From NCBI GenBank assembly GCA_016748015.1, contig JAAOMT010000301.1:289283-332072 (forward strand): a stretch of DNA of 42,790 nucleotides, given 5' to 3'. The notes under the pieces were generated by a model. It was not told the origin of the DNA and did no database searches. It worked only from the letters and a program-made list of their open reading frames with translations. Positions 1-13,000 of the stretch are shown here, piece by piece; the stretch's first letter is position 1, and each line of letters opens with the position of its first letter. The DNA comes from Geosiphon pyriformis. Taxonomy: Eukaryota; Glomeromycota; Glomeromycetes; Archaeosporales; Geosiphonaceae. The position numbers and the translations under genes are program-made.

Positions 1-1166
1 GATCCTTATGTCAATTGCGAATGTGCTTGCTAAGCGATGGTTCCATGTGTTCATCTTATCTGACTCTTCAAATTAGCAGGATATAGAAAAAGAATATTCA
101 AGTGTTTGATTAGTACTTTAAGGCCGAAAGGAAATAGACTCATTTTTAGTGGATGTTCACGCCCATCCTCACGGTGTACCAAAACTATTGGAAATTAACC
201 ACCGTCATGAATAGAGTGACTTCTAAGAAGCGCATATATATTTAATCTTGCTTTGGTTCAGATCCACTTTGTGCTAAATAACGCTGGGTAACTCTAACCC
301 ACTAAAGCTCAAGCCCAAAGCTGTGACGATAACAAAACCCGTTTATCGCAGAATCAAGCAAACCCCAAACATCGAGCAATGTATGGTATTGATATAATGT
401 TGGCCTTGGCCTTTATCGAAAAGTTGGGCATTCCTCAGCCGCGTTCGATCTTTTTAATTTCAAGACCGTATCCCTTTCTACACAACCCTCCCGTCTTGGT
501 TAACAAACACAAATACGTTGATAAACGCAAAAGAGTGCAAGTATAACCAGGGAAGGTTGCTAAGAAAAGAGGTACTTCCTATTTTGATATATGTCCGGCC
601 TTACTGCGAGGCAAAAACTTTAGTTTGCTCGCCAAAGTTTCGAACAAGGTTTTGTTGTGTAAAAAAAGCTCTAATGCGATACCAGGGATCACAATGAAGA
701 GTGTTAACTTACCACTTCATGTCCGGATCGCTTTGGAAAAAGCATATAAATTGAGGTTTGTGTTTATTTCAAAGTTTTGAATTATCTCAGATATCAGGTG
801 ACTCTATCCACGGATTTTTAGTAGCGCATTTTTTATTCTTGTCTCATCTAATAAAAAACCTCAAATCAGTAAAATTATCTTTACATCTTTGCGAGTTAGA
901 TAAAAATTCATGCCACTTAAAAATTTTGACCTATAACCATGATTCAAATGCTTTGGATTTTCGAGTATCAAGGAACAATTATAAAGGCAATTGATACCAA
1001 AAAGAACCGCAATATCAAAATCACAATGATATTAATACTTGACTAGGTATGTGAGTTAATTCATCAAAAGATAAAACCGATGAATGAAAGAACGTAAAGG
1101 TTACGTGTCATACGATCATACAATCATTCTTTGATTTTTTTCCCCCAGATATAAACCAATCAACGC
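1..1166. other. 5' flank of the BTB gene, no confident gene
   Basis: This stretch is clearly richer in G+C than the AT block beyond 2640. I found no convincing complete gene in it. On the plus strand, one frame stays open from about 307 to 778 except for a single TAA at 550-552. The part from the ATG at 379 would give about 56 residues before that stop, and I do not recognise the product. On the minus strand there are short open pieces next to a good-looking splice donor (GTAAGT, complement near 706-711), so a decayed or intron-rich gene cannot be excluded. The 78-codon open frame at 758-994 has no recognisable features. The stretch presumably includes the BTB gene promoter, but I see no clear TATA element. 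Confidence 0.4.
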
Positions 1167-1187
1167 ATGGTTTTTTTTATCACAAAA

Positions 1188-2525
1188 ATGGATACTACTT
1201 TATTGATTAACAAGCTTTTTGAGAACAAATCCACCGCAGATCTGATTCTTCGTGTCAATGGTCAAACCTTTCCTGTACACCGTACTATTCTTCAATACAC
1301 TTCTGGATTTTTTCACCGATATTTTAAAGCAGACGAGGGTGCTCACAAGTACCAAGATTATTCACCGTGCAAACTAGCTTTGAAAAATTGGTATGATTAC
1401 TCTCTGCCCATCGATTCTTCAACCGATACAATTCCAAAAACCAAAACCGATTACAATTCGTCCTCAAAAAATGATTCGAGCCTTCAAACTTTTGCAGAAA
1501 TTTCCCCAATAAAACCTGATAAGCGACCAGAACTCTATTATTCACACCATCAATTTCATCAATTCCTTCGATTTCTATATGGATATCAAATCGAACTCAA
1601 TCTCTCAGTCGAAGATTTATTCACCCTTTCCTATTTGGCCAAGAAATTTGAAGTTACACCTATGACACACACTTATGACAATTTGTTGTCCATGAATAAT
1701 CGATGGCGTGAAGCTGAGAATGGGGAGGAACGATGGCAAACACTATTGGATGTGTGTAAATGGTTAGATTTGTATTTAACTAGAAATGGGATTTTGGTTT
1801 GGGTTGTAGAAATGATTCGACAAGGTGGACGAAGAATAAGAAATGAATTCTTATCAAAGTTGGATGATGATGATCTGGAATTTGTATTGCAAGAATTGGC
1901 AAATCGGGCGAGAAGTTGGAATAATGTAATTGTAGGAGATTCAAGGGAAATCACTCAGCCAACAAATGAGATTTCCAACGAAAAATGTCATTATAATCCG
2001 ATAAATGGATTGAATAATTGGGGTACTAACAGGATTTTCAATCAATTGCCCAGTGAATTAAATGCTACACCCTCCACTTTTACGACCGATTTAATGAATG
2101 TTAATATGCTAATGAATGGTGCAGCTGACCGCATTTATGATGCTCCTGTTAATCTTCAATTATTCACATCAGATGGAGCAATCAAACAAAGTTTTTTGGA
2201 TAGATCAGGCAATGGTCCAGTAACTACAGGAATGAATGGATTTCTTTATGACATGCCAGTTGATACGATAGCAAACGACAATGGAGCGCTGCCAGCCGTG
2301 GACGGATTAATTTCCGAGATGACCAAAGAAGAAATTGATAGCTGGCTTGAGACTCAATTGGAAAATGATTCAGCTATTCAGAATTTTGATTTCTTGGACA
2401 TAGATGTCGATAATAACAATCAAAATTATAATATGCAAGCTGCGAAAATTAATCAACTTGTAGATGGCGTTGAAAGGAGTAACAGAAAGAGTGAAAATAA
2501 TTCAAATCCACCGAAAGACCTTTAA
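1188..2525 (+). CDS. BTB/POZ domain protein
   Basis: This is a single-exon ORF of 445 residues from the Met at 1188. An in-frame ATG at 1167 would add 7 residues; I prefer 1188 because it has A at -3 and G at +4 and leads straight into the domain. Residues about 14-43 show the first half of a BTB fold: a short strand-forming stretch, then VNGQTFPVHRTIL and a G-F-F-x-R-Y-F motif. Residues about 49-115 are a Lys/Ser/Thr-rich insert that splits the domain. The second half resumes at about 115-158 with HHQFHQFLRFLYGY and LFTLSYLAKKFEV. A helical, BACK-like stretch follows (about 185-236). The C-terminal 190 residues are Asn-rich and probably disordered. BTB proteins form dimers and often serve as Cul3 adaptors; that role is family knowledge, not shown here. 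No MATH, Kelch or TLD domain is visible. The absence of stops contrasts with the neighbouring transposons, so this is probably a live gene. Confidence 0.85.
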   Translation: MDTTLLINKLFENKSTADLILRVNGQTFPVHRTILQYTSGFFHRYFKADEGAHKYQDYSPCKLALKNWYDYSLPIDSSTDTIPKTKTDYNSSSKNDSSLQTFAEISPIKPDKRPELYYSHHQFHQFLRFLYGYQIELNLSVEDLFTLSYLAKKFEVTPMTHTYDNLLSMNNRWREAENGEERWQTLLDVCKWLDLYLTRNGILVWVVEMIRQGGRRIRNEFLSKLDDDDLEFVLQELANRARSWNNVIVGDSREITQPTNEISNEKCHYNPINGLNNWGTNRIFNQLPSELNATPSTFTTDLMNVNMLMNGAADRIYDAPVNLQLFTSDGAIKQSFLDRSGNGPVTTGMNGFLYDMPVDTIANDNGALPAVDGLISEMTKEEIDSWLETQLENDSAIQNFDFLDIDVDNNNQNYNMQAAKINQLVDGVERSNRKSENNSNPPKDL

Positions 2526-2737
2526 AATGCTCAATTGCAACAAGGTAGAGGTAGCTCATAAATATTGATCACCTTAGATAAGATGACCATACTTTCATGA
2601 ATTTGAATCAAACATATGATGTAAATTACAAAAGCTTATTTAAATTAATTATGCTCTTGTTTTTTATAATTTCAAAAAATGTAATTTTTTTACTTGATTT
2701 TTTTTGTTGCTTTTAGATTTTGTCTTTTTTTGATAAA

Positions 2738-2743
2738 AATAAA
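2738..2743 (+). terminator. Possible polyadenylation signal of the BTB gene
   Basis: AATAAA lies about 215 nt downstream of the BTB stop codon, at the edge of the AT-rich block. In such AT-rich sequence the hexamer is expected often by chance, so the call is weak. Confidence 0.25.
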
Positions 2744-5700
2744 TATATAACATTTTCAACTGTTTTTAATATTAATTAAAAAAATATTAAAATATTAAAA
2801 AGAGTAAATAAATATCATAATTAGATTATACAACATTTTAAAATTATATAATATTACAAACAGACATAGTAAAATTGGAATTAAAGTTTGTAAATTTATA
2901 TTATTAATTATAGCAAAATTACTATTATAATATTAATCTTGAAATACATTCTTAAAAAAAAAATTAACATATTTAAAAATAATTAAATAATTATACATAT
3001 GTGTATTTTAAAATTAAAAAACCCAAATCCAATTTTTACAACAAATATTAAATAAAAAAATACAAAATAATTAAAATTATTATTGAAAATTTTTTAAAAA
3101 ACCAAAATATTAATTTTGTTTTAAATAACATATAATATTTTGTATATTATATATATAATTCTTTTAAAAAGTAATAGCAGTGTATTTTTTTTAATTTTGT
3201 TTTTTTATACATAATAATTTTTGTTTAAATTTTAATATTTAATAAATATATAAATAAAGAATATATATATAAAAAATTAATATTTAATATGTCTTTTTTT
3301 ACATTAATACAATTTTGAATTCAATTTTACATACTAATAATACAGTTAAAAATAGTCTTATTAAACAGATTATTTTATTTTATTTTTATTATTGTAAAAA
3401 AAATTTTGAAATTTTTTTTTTGGTATATTATTATTGTTTTAACTTTTTTCTTAATATTTTGTTTAAAAATAGTCCAAATATTTTTAATTGAATTGAGATT
3501 TAAACTATATAATAATTAAAACAAAATGTAATTTAACAATTATATTTTAAAATCTACATAAACATATTTTAAAGTATGCTTTAAATTATTATTATGTTAA
3601 AAATTCTAATATTGTTATTTATATATACTAAATATATTGTAATATAAATTTTCATTAAAAATTTTATGATAAAAATATTAATTCATATTTTCTATAAAAA
3701 TACATATTTAAACTTTTTTATATATACAAATCATTTTTTACATATAAAGTTTAAATAAATATTTTTATTATTAATATAATAAATTTATTTAAATAAAATC
3801 AAGCCAAACAAGTATTTTGAAATATTTGTAAAGTTGTTTTATTTGAAAATATTACTTTGTGTTAATTATAATTAAAATGTTTTTAAGTTTATATTAATTA
3901 GTTTTGTTTGGCTTGTTTAATAAATAAAGATAGATATTTTAATAAAACAACTATATAATCAAGTTTAAAAAATTTATTGCAAATAATTTGTTTATTTATT
4001 TTAATTTTAATATATGTTTTTGCAAATTATGTTTTAATTTTAATTGCTGTAATAAAATAATTTTGATTTACAATTTTTTCAATCTAGTAGCATATTTTTG
4101 ATAAAGTTTTTTGTAGATAACTTAAATAATAAATTGCTTAAATTTAACTATTTTTACAAAATTGTCTTATATATTATTCATAAAAATAAAGAAAAATATT
4201 GGTTTTTTAAGATATTTTGATTAAACTTTAATAATTTTATTGTCAAAATTTCTTAATAATTTTATGATTGAATTTTACAGGATTATTTTTTATTACAAGA
4301 AATAAAACATATTATTGATTAAAACTATTTTGTTTTAAAAATAAAAATAATAGTATAAAATATGTATATATATAAATTATTACTTAAAATGTTTTAATAA
4401 TAGCTAATTAAATTATAATAAGAATTACATATTACAAAAATTACTTTGTTATTACTTTTCAAAAGTACTATATAAAACTACTAATAGTGTTTATAAAAAT
4501 AAAATATATAAAAAATTTAATTAAACTATAAATTAAATCTTATATATATTTTAATAATTGGGTTTTTTTTAAAATAAAATTTAAATATTAAAGTTTTTTT
4601 AAATTGTTTATTAAAAATATTATATATAATAATTTTTTTAATTTAAGTTTGTATTTTTTATAAAAGCTTAATATTAAGATATATTTATAATTAAAACTTT
4701 AATTAAAATAATAATTTTATTTATTATAAAAAAAATTGTTAATTATGTTTATTAAAATTTTTTTTATATTATTAGTTGTATTAATAACTATTTGAATTGG
4801 TTTATTAATATTTTATTTAAGTTTTTTTATTAGCTAATAAATAATAATATTAGCAAATTTATTATTTAAAATTAATTTAATCAGTTTTTTTTTAATTATT
4901 GTTTTTGTATATATAATTATATTTGTTTTTTGTTAAAAATTATTGTATTATTTAACAAAACCAATAATTTATTGGCTTTAAATTCAAATAAAAAATATTA
5001 AATAGATTAATATCTTTAATAATTTTTGTTAATAAGATAATAATATTATTAAAAAAAAATTGTAATTTTATCTTTTAAAAATATAATTAATAAAAATTCT
5101 GTTTTTTAATATTGTCAAGTAATTGAATTAAATTTAATAATAATTAATTTTTATTAATAATTATTTCGGAAAATTATTTAATTATTAAAACTGTTTTTGT
5201 TATTGGCTAATTAAATTAATTTTTTGGTTAATACTTAATAATTTTAAGTTGGTAATATTTAATAATATTGTTGTTAAATTAATAGTAATGTTAATTAATA
5301 ATAATTGTTTTAATATTAAAATTCTAGTAAATAATAAGTTGATAATAATAATAAATAAAATTGTTGTAATTATAAAAAATAATATTAATTATTTTGTTTT
5401 TATTAATTTTATTAAAGTTTTTAACAATTTTTTTTGGAACTTTACAATAATAGCAATTAAGATTGTGAAATTAATTATTTAATAATAGTATAAAAAATTA
5501 TTTTAACTTTGTTATTGTGATAATTTGTATTTTAGTTATTAATTAATAAAAAAATTATCAATATTTTTTACAAGTTAATTAATTTTATTTGTTGTATTAA
5601 ATATTTTTATAATTAAATTAATAAGTTTAATATAATTAACTTTTTTTACAACTTATTAAATAACAATAATTAAATTTTTAAAAACATAAATTTAAACTTT

Positions 5701-7670
5701 TTTAATAAATTTGTTTTTTAGTTCTATAAATTAATTTAATATTTAAATATTAAATAAATAATAACAAATTTAAAAATTGATTTTAAAGTATAATTAAAGT
5801 ATTGTTATTAATAAAATAATTAAAAAAAAACAGTTTTAACTATTTATTAATTAACAAAAAACTTAATTTTCAAGTTATTTGTTATCAGTTTTTTAAAAAA
5901 ATAATTAATTAATTTTAATATTCTAATTATATTTTATTTATTATTTGTTGTTTTTATTACTTTGTTAAATTATTGTTTTAATATTTTTTCAAAATTTTAA
6001 AAACTTTGTAATTTAAAAAATAGTTATATTTTTATTTTTTTTAGTTTTATAAATTTAAAAAAATTTTTAATTTTAATTTTTTTTAAATAAATAATTAAAT
6101 TAATATTAATATAATTAGTTTTTATTATTAAATTAACTTATTTGATAATGTAAAATTTTTTGGTTTTAAAAAGCAAACAAGTAATAAATTAGATATTACT
6201 TAAATAAATAATTTTAAAAATAATAAAATTAAAAGTAGTATTATAAATAAAATTATAAATTTATGTTTAATAATTTAATATTATTATTTTTTAGTATTAT
6301 TTAAAAGTTTTAATTTTTAGTTTTTTGTATAAAAAACAGAAATTTAATAATATAATAAGTGGTTTATTTTAATGTTTATTTTTTATATAAAAAGCTATTT
6401 AACTTTTTATCAATTAATTTTATGTTTTAATTTGTATTTTTTACTAAGTAATTTTTAATATTATAATTTTAAACACTTATTTTTTTAAATTATAACAACA
6501 AAATAAAAAATAAAAAATAAAACAAAAGAAAAAATAAAAATAAAAATTAATATTTGTTAATAATTATAATCAAAAATTATTGGTTTAATATTATTAAATT
6601 TGCAATTTATGTTTTTAATATTTGTTAATTTAAAAACTATTTAAATAGAAATAAATATTAATAATTTGTTATTGTTTTTTGTTTAAATATTTGTAATTAT
6701 TTAATTATTTTTAATATATTGTTTATTGTTTAAATAAATAATTAAAATTTTTTATTATTATTATTGTTATTGTTTTTTGGTTTTAATTTTATATTAAATA
6801 AAAATAAATAAATAAATAATTTTTTTTATAAAACTTTGTAATATTATAGTTAAGTTTTTAAAAATAAGTGTTAAATGTTTTTTAATTATAAATATCTAGT
6901 TTTTTTGTAAATAATATACAAAATTTTCATAGAAATTATATTTCTTTTTTAAAATATTGTAGTTTTTATAAATATAATTGTTAATATAATTTTCAAAATA
7001 TTTGTAAAGTGTTTTTTTTAATATTATAATTTTATTTAAAAATCTAAATTTTTATTTATAATAAATATAAATTAACTTATAATATTTTAAAGTTGTTTTA
7101 TTAAAAGAAATTACTATTTTATATAACTTTTTGTTTTTAAAAACTACTAAATATTATTAATATTATTTATAAAAAAATAAAAAATATTTATTATATAGTA
7201 TATTTAATAATATAATTAAAAAAAATAATATAATATTAAAAAGTTTATAAAAATTTAAAATATCAAAAATATTTAAAAATTTTAAAATACCAAAAATAAT
7301 TAAAAAAATATAAAACCAATTAAAAATATTTGAATATTTTGTATTATTAAAAATATATATACAACAATAATAATAATAAAAAAGTATTTAATATAACTTA
7401 AATTTTATTTTTTTAATAATTAAAAATTTAATTTACAAACTAATTATCAAATAAAATTTTCAATTAAACCAAAAAAAATTTTATAAACTGTATTTATTAT
7501 TGTTAAATTATTTATTTTATTTATATTATTTTTTTAAAAAGCAATAAATACCAAAAACATAATTTTACAGATTTTATTATATTGAATTAATAGTTTTTAA
7601 TAAATATTAATAATATACCAATTTTTATTTTTTTATTTGTATTATTATTTTATTGTTAAAAAAATAAATA

Positions 7671-7980
7671 CTAAAATTATAATATTAAAAATTGTTTAAT
7701 AAAAAATGCAAAACATAAACATAAAATTAATTTATTAAAAATTAAATATTTATTAAAAAAAATAAAAACATTAAAATAAATTAATTATCATATTAAAAAA
7801 ATAATATACTAAATATTAAAAATTATTAAATTATTAAATCTCTGTTTTTTATACAAAAACTCAACTATAAAAATTTTTAAATTATATTAAAAAAATACAG
7901 TACTAAATTATAAAACATGGCCCAATAAATTTACTTATAATATTTAATAATTTTTATAAAATATAATTTACAAAGAATAA
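7671..7980 (+). repeat. AT-rich dispersed repeat, copy A (empty site of the minus-strand element)
   Basis: By eye this aligns with 22608-22905: both contain ATTAAATATTTATTAAAAA, then ACATTAAAATAAATTAAT, then AAATTATAAAACAT, then TTACTTATAATATTTAATA, in the same order with small indels. The match ends at 22905, where the minus-strand ORF1-only element begins. It appears to resume on the far side of that element (TTTATAAAATATA at about 25218) where copy A simply continues (TTTTATAAAATATA at about 7951). Copy A therefore looks like the unoccupied target site. The AT bias lowers confidence in exact limits. Confidence 0.6.
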
Positions 7981-8252
7981 AATCCTACTAAAAATAATTA
8001 ATAAAAATAAAAAAATTTAAATATACAAAAAAAAATTATTTTGTATTTGTAAAAATCTGATATAAATACTATTAAAAAAATTAAAATTAATAAATAAGTA
8101 TACGTCCCAAATTTCTAAAATAGTGCATTTTTGAAGAAGTTTTTGTTTTTTCATTTGTTTTTATCTTTTACTTTTATTTGGTTTTCACAATTTCTCAACT
8201 TGTCAACTCTTTCATTATCCCTTTGGTATCTGATGCTGTTAACATTATGTTC

Positions 8253-10040
8253 ATGAAAAAATTGGCCAGAAGTGCTGCTACAAGTTCTGTGAATAGTAGT
8301 CTGAAGCAAAAATCAAAGATTTCATTTGGTAAAGTTAAACACTTAGGCGACAAAGCTGATTTATCTTTCAAATTACCTATAAGTGAGCCTGGCTGGTACA
8401 AAAACATAGATACCTCTTCCGAAAAAAAGTTGGAATATGAATTAGGCAAGGACTTAGACTACAGTACTGGCAGCAAGAGTAATAGGCTGCTGAACTCTTG
8501 TACCAACACCCCAAAGACTAAACGCTTCAACTCTGATGCGGTGAAGATTCTATCTTTGGAGCCCTGTGACTTTGGCTCTGCCGTTAATGACGTTGACATG
8601 GACTTACCTCCCTCTGTTCTTTTGGAATCCCCTCTTCATTCAGTCACTTCTGTCAAAGAGAGATTCTGCTTCAAACCAACCAAATCCTTTGCACTCGACA
8701 TTGGTTTGTCAGCCATTCCTGGAAATACTCTGTATAACAAACTCAAGGGTGTCAGGAAGCTGTTCTACAAAGTTGATGGTTTTGGAAGTGCATCAACTCC
8801 ATCGAAATTTCCAGGTATTGTTAAGACATCTTTCATATCTGAATCCAGTTTCACTTTGGCTAAACAGTTGGCTGTGTCTAAGAATCTTCTTGTCAACACT
8901 GATCTAAAGAAGATCGGCATACAATCAAATCAGGAAATTGTTATCAAAGAAATTCCAGCTAATCTGCCCAAATTGGCGATTGAGTCAGCTTTGGTCAAGT
9001 ATGGGAAAAATTTTTCAATCAAAATACAGCTGATTGGTCTTTGGCAGAAAGTGCTTGTGAAGTTTGAGAGTTCTCAGGTTGCTGATCTGGTCATGTCCAA
9101 ATGGTCAATCTTGCTGGGTAAGAACTCAGTGCAGATTGTCAAAGCCAATACCGACAAACAAACGTGGGATTTAAGGGACAGCTATTGCACTCTTCTATAC
9201 ACTCTGCTGATGGGCACGACTGTCCACAATCTCTTGGATCTGGTCTAATCATATGGTAAGAAAACTTGCTGTATTTCTAGGAATTTGGTATCTTATGCAC
9301 AAGCCCAATGTGCTGTCATATGCTTTGACTCTAAAAAAGCCAGAAAGGCTGTTATTTGCTCTATGCTGGTGTTTAAGGGTATTAACCTTGTCTGGGATGG
9401 TTTGTTATCTCCTAAGTGTGCTACATGTGGTAACTTTGGTCATGTTTCCTCTGGATGTAACAGTGGTGAGAAAATCTTTAAACTGGATTTCAAAAAAAGA
9501 TTTCTTTGTTCTAATTTGGATAAAAAGTGCCTTGTGCTCATTTATGCCAAAAAACAAGCTCTCGTGTCTTGTCCTGTCTTCTTTGGTGGTGCAACTTGGG
9601 CTTCTGTGATAAGTGGCTCCCCTAAAAATTTGTCTTCTATACCATTTGTTGGAACCAATACAAACATAAAACCAGTCGGCAGTTCGATGCCTAAGATTGC
9701 AATTTTAGCTTCACATGTTAGTGTTTTCGAGTGTTTATTTGAGAATGTGTCTGACCAGATAGCCGACATTTCACATAAGTTGGACAGGTTGTTGGCAGTT
9801 TTGTCAGCAAGTTTTGTTGTTTCGCCCACTCCCGAGCATAACCCTGTGCTGGATATGGCTGTTGATGCTTTGTTAGTTACTCAAGACATTTTTCCAAGTG
9901 GTTCCCAAGTTTTAACTGCAAAAGTAGGTGGCCTGGAGGCTAGCCTATTAGTTCTAGAGAATTCAATTAAAACAATAATGAATAAGTTGGACTCTTTTGG
10001 TTCTGGCAATGGTATAGTACTCCATTCTCTTCCCCAATGA
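8253..10040 (+). pseudogene. LINE copy 1 ORF1, RRM-like and CCHC zinc-knuckle protein (one stop)
   Basis: About 595 codons. I start at the ATG at 8253 because it lines up with the first Met of copies 2 and 3 (M-K-K); an upstream ATG at 8247 is in frame. The N-terminal 150 residues are charged and poorly conserved. A block with SFALDIGL and KLFYKVDGFG is shared by all family members. Next comes an RRM-like unit (about residues 235-310, with LIGLWQKVLVKFE). A CCHC knuckle follows, C-x2-C-x4-H-x4-C, at about 9417-9458 (C-A-T-C...H...C). The C-terminus is a probable coiled-coil region. Such ORF1 proteins bind the element RNA. One in-frame TAA at 9246-9248 breaks it. ORF1 ends in TGA that overlaps the ORF2 ATG. 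Confidence 0.85.
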
Positions 10041-13000
10041 GTAGTTTAGCCTGGAAAATTGCTACTTATAACATTAGAAGTATGAATGTTCTTGCTAAGC
10101 AGGAAGATATTATTAGGTGGCATATGGTTTCGAATAATGACATTTCAATAATTACTGAGACTAAGCTTTACTCTAGTGTCAAGTCTTGAATTACGAATAA
10201 GTTTCCTAATGTGAAAGTGTTTATTTCAGGTCTGGATGCTGAGTTTTTAGGTGCAGGTGTCACTTTAATCATGAATAAAAATTTAGCCAAGCATGTTTTA
10301 AAAATCTCTGAAATTCTGGGTAGGTTTTTAATGGTTTATTTATTATTCAAAAACAAACATTCCATATCTGTGTTGGATTTGTATGCAGAGGCCTCTCGGG
10401 ATAGGCATACAATTCAGACTGGTCTCATTAACTTTTTTATAGCCAGGACTTGTAATGAGAGTACTTTTGTTATATTAGGTGGTGATTTCAATGAGGATGG
10501 GAACAAACGTAGCTCTAGCTTTAGCAAATATGTAGATCTTGGTTTAGTCAATGCATTAGTTAATAGTTCTTACATTAAGGCTTCTACTTGGAGTAATTCC
10601 AGGAGCATTAAAAGGACCATTGATTTTGTTTTTGTTTCACAGAGTTTGAGTAATATTTTGATAAATAGGCGAGTTGTAGATGTGAACGAGTTCTTCAATA
10701 CTGATCACAGTTCTGTTCAAATTACAATTGGTCTTGGTGGAATTTTGGATCTTGTTTTGAGAGCTATTCGTGTTCAAGCCAATAGAGACAAGTGGAAGTT
10801 CAAAAATGCTGATGGAGTTAAATGAAAGTAGTATAAAAATGCATCTTGTGAGAATTTTGCCATGTTCTCCAATGAGTTTGCAGATTTTCACTGTTTGTCT
10901 GATTTGGATAGCATGTGGTGTATTATTCACAAAGCTGTCTGCTTTTCAGTGAATGAAGTTTTTTCAAAGACCTGGTCTAAAGGTTTTAATGGTGGTTATA
11001 CCAAGTGCTCTTCTCATTTTCATAGATTGGAACTTTTGGTTTCTAAATTGGTAAAGACTTCACATTCTGTATTATCAAATGAGTTTGTTTCCCTTTTTGA
11101 TGTTTGGGTCTTTTTGGATTCCATTAATGCTTTTGCTGTCAAATCTCTTTTCCTTTTGGGATCTCATTTTAATACTATCAGGTCAGCTTTGGCAAAGATT
11201 AGAAAATATTATTGTTCACTTAAGATGATAGAATTAAAATGTGTTCGGGATTCTCAAATTAAGCTGGCAATTGACAAAAGAATGGAAAACTTCAGGTTGA
11301 ATAAAGACCAGACTATTAGGAGTGTACTTAAGAGACCATTTCGCAAAGTTACATTAGATTATTTGGTTATGAATGAGGACTTTATTTTGGAACTTGGTTT
11401 GGTTAAATTTCACATCGATAGAATTATGGAGGGATGGACCAGAAAGCATATAGTAGTTGGTGACATTTTGGATAACTGAAGTCGCCAGTTTTAACCTTTG
11501 GAGTATGTCTTTGATGATGCTTTTTTGAATATTATGCACCCAATTAAGGTGGATGAGTTTTTTGGTATGGTTCTGAATCTGTCTGATAATAAAGCTGCTG
11601 GCCTTTCTGGTATTTTAAATGAGCTATGGAAACATTGTGATGGGTCTGTTCTGGATTTGCTTTTGGTCCTTTTAAACTCTTGTTTGGTTTGTGAGATTGT
11701 TCCAGGCTCTTAGAAAGAGGCCTGGGTGTCTATGATTCCTAAACCCTATGACTAGGAAGAAGTTCTTACGAATATCCAATCTATTGCATTGATTGAGACT
11801 GCCTGTAAAATTCTCTCCAAGATTCTCTCTGACAGAATCTCTTTGGTGTGTAGTAACTATGATGTTTTTCATGATGACAATTTTTCAGTTTTTAAAAGTA
11901 TGACAACACAGTCTCCTATTTTTGCTATTGGTTCAATGGTTAAGGATGCTTTGGAAAAGAATCGCAAACTTTGGTTGGTTTTACAAGACATGAGAAAAGC
12001 ATATAATTCGGTTGGCTGAGAACATTTGAGAAGAAGTTTGGTCAAAATCAAAATGTGCAGTAGATTCATAAGATTTTTTGGGAATATTCACAATGGCCGC
12101 ATGAACAGAGTGATGACTGATTTTGGGTTGACTGATGATTATAGTATTTGTGATGGCTTGGATCAAGGGGAAGTGTTTTTACCTTTTTTTTGGCAAATTT
12201 TTTATGACACTTTGCTGTGTGAAGTTAAGAGACAAGAGGCAATGTGTGGCTACAGACTGAACTCATATTATGTTGTCAAGACTGGTTGTGTGGATTCACA
12301 GAATGGCTTTACATCCTTTTTTGTTGCAGGTGCTTTTGTCGATGACACTATATAAGTTAGTTCTAGTCAGGCGACCACACAACACATTTTCAATATTGCC
12401 AGTGAATTTTTCAGGTTAAGTGATATATCAATTAACAATGACAAGACTGTAGCAATCCCAATTAATTAGAGTGGTGGCATTTTTTTTATCTATCAATAAT
12501 GCTCCTATTTCCATTGCCAAAAAGAGGGTGTCTTACTATTATCTGGGTGTTTTTTCTCTTTTAATGGATTGTCTAAGTCCAGCCTGGCCAAAGCGCATTC
12601 TGATATTTGGTTTTTTGCCAATTTAGTACTGAAAAAAGTGATTTCAGACAAACAGTTTTCTTACTTGGTTTCAGCAATTCTTTATTTTATTATTGGTTAC
12701 AGGATCCAGTTTAGCTTTGTTTCTGTTAGTGTGTACCAGAAGTGGGATGTTTTGATTTGAAAAGACCTGAAGTTGAAGTTGAGTCTTCCTCTGAATTTTC
12801 CTAATAATGTCTTACACCACTTTTTATTTTATGGCTTGAAGACTTTTGAGCAAATTCAGGCCAAAGGCAAGGTTGCCACTGTGATATGCTTTGCTAACTC
12901 TGTTAGAATTTTGGGCTGGTTGTTCATGCATAGGTTGCATAACTTGCAGGTCTTGAGTTGGTATCTAGTACATATCTTGTGTTCTCCAGTTTGCATTAGT

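Larger units (their letters stand above)
2640..8102. other. 5.4-kb extremely AT-rich block
   Basis: The sequence is almost entirely A and T, roughly 90% by inspection of sample lines, with some 60-base lines holding one or two G/C. The one ORF over 60 codons (5249-5482) translates to Ile/Asn/Lys/Val only, as expected from AT-rich chance sequence. I see no gene, RNA gene or intact repeat. Its last part (about 7671-7980) is recognisably related to the spacer at 22608-22905 and its continuation at about 25215, so at least some of the block is ancient repeated DNA rather than unique sequence. Around 7240-7330 there is a degenerate repetition of phrases like TTTTAAAATACCAAAAATA, echoed near 15530-15650. 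Confidence 0.8.

Noticed and set aside
758-994. 78-codon ORF upstream of the BTB gene
   Set aside because: No ATG start in good context, no domain, and likely part of the BTB upstream region.
5249-5482. 77-codon ORF in the AT-rich block
   Set aside because: It is built almost only from Ile, Asn, Lys, Val, Leu and Phe, as random AT-rich DNA would give; no motif, homologue or flanking signal.
2640-8102. Inserted mitochondrial DNA
   Set aside because: No rRNA, tRNA or respiratory gene is recognisable, and A+T is higher than I would expect for fungal mtDNA with genes.
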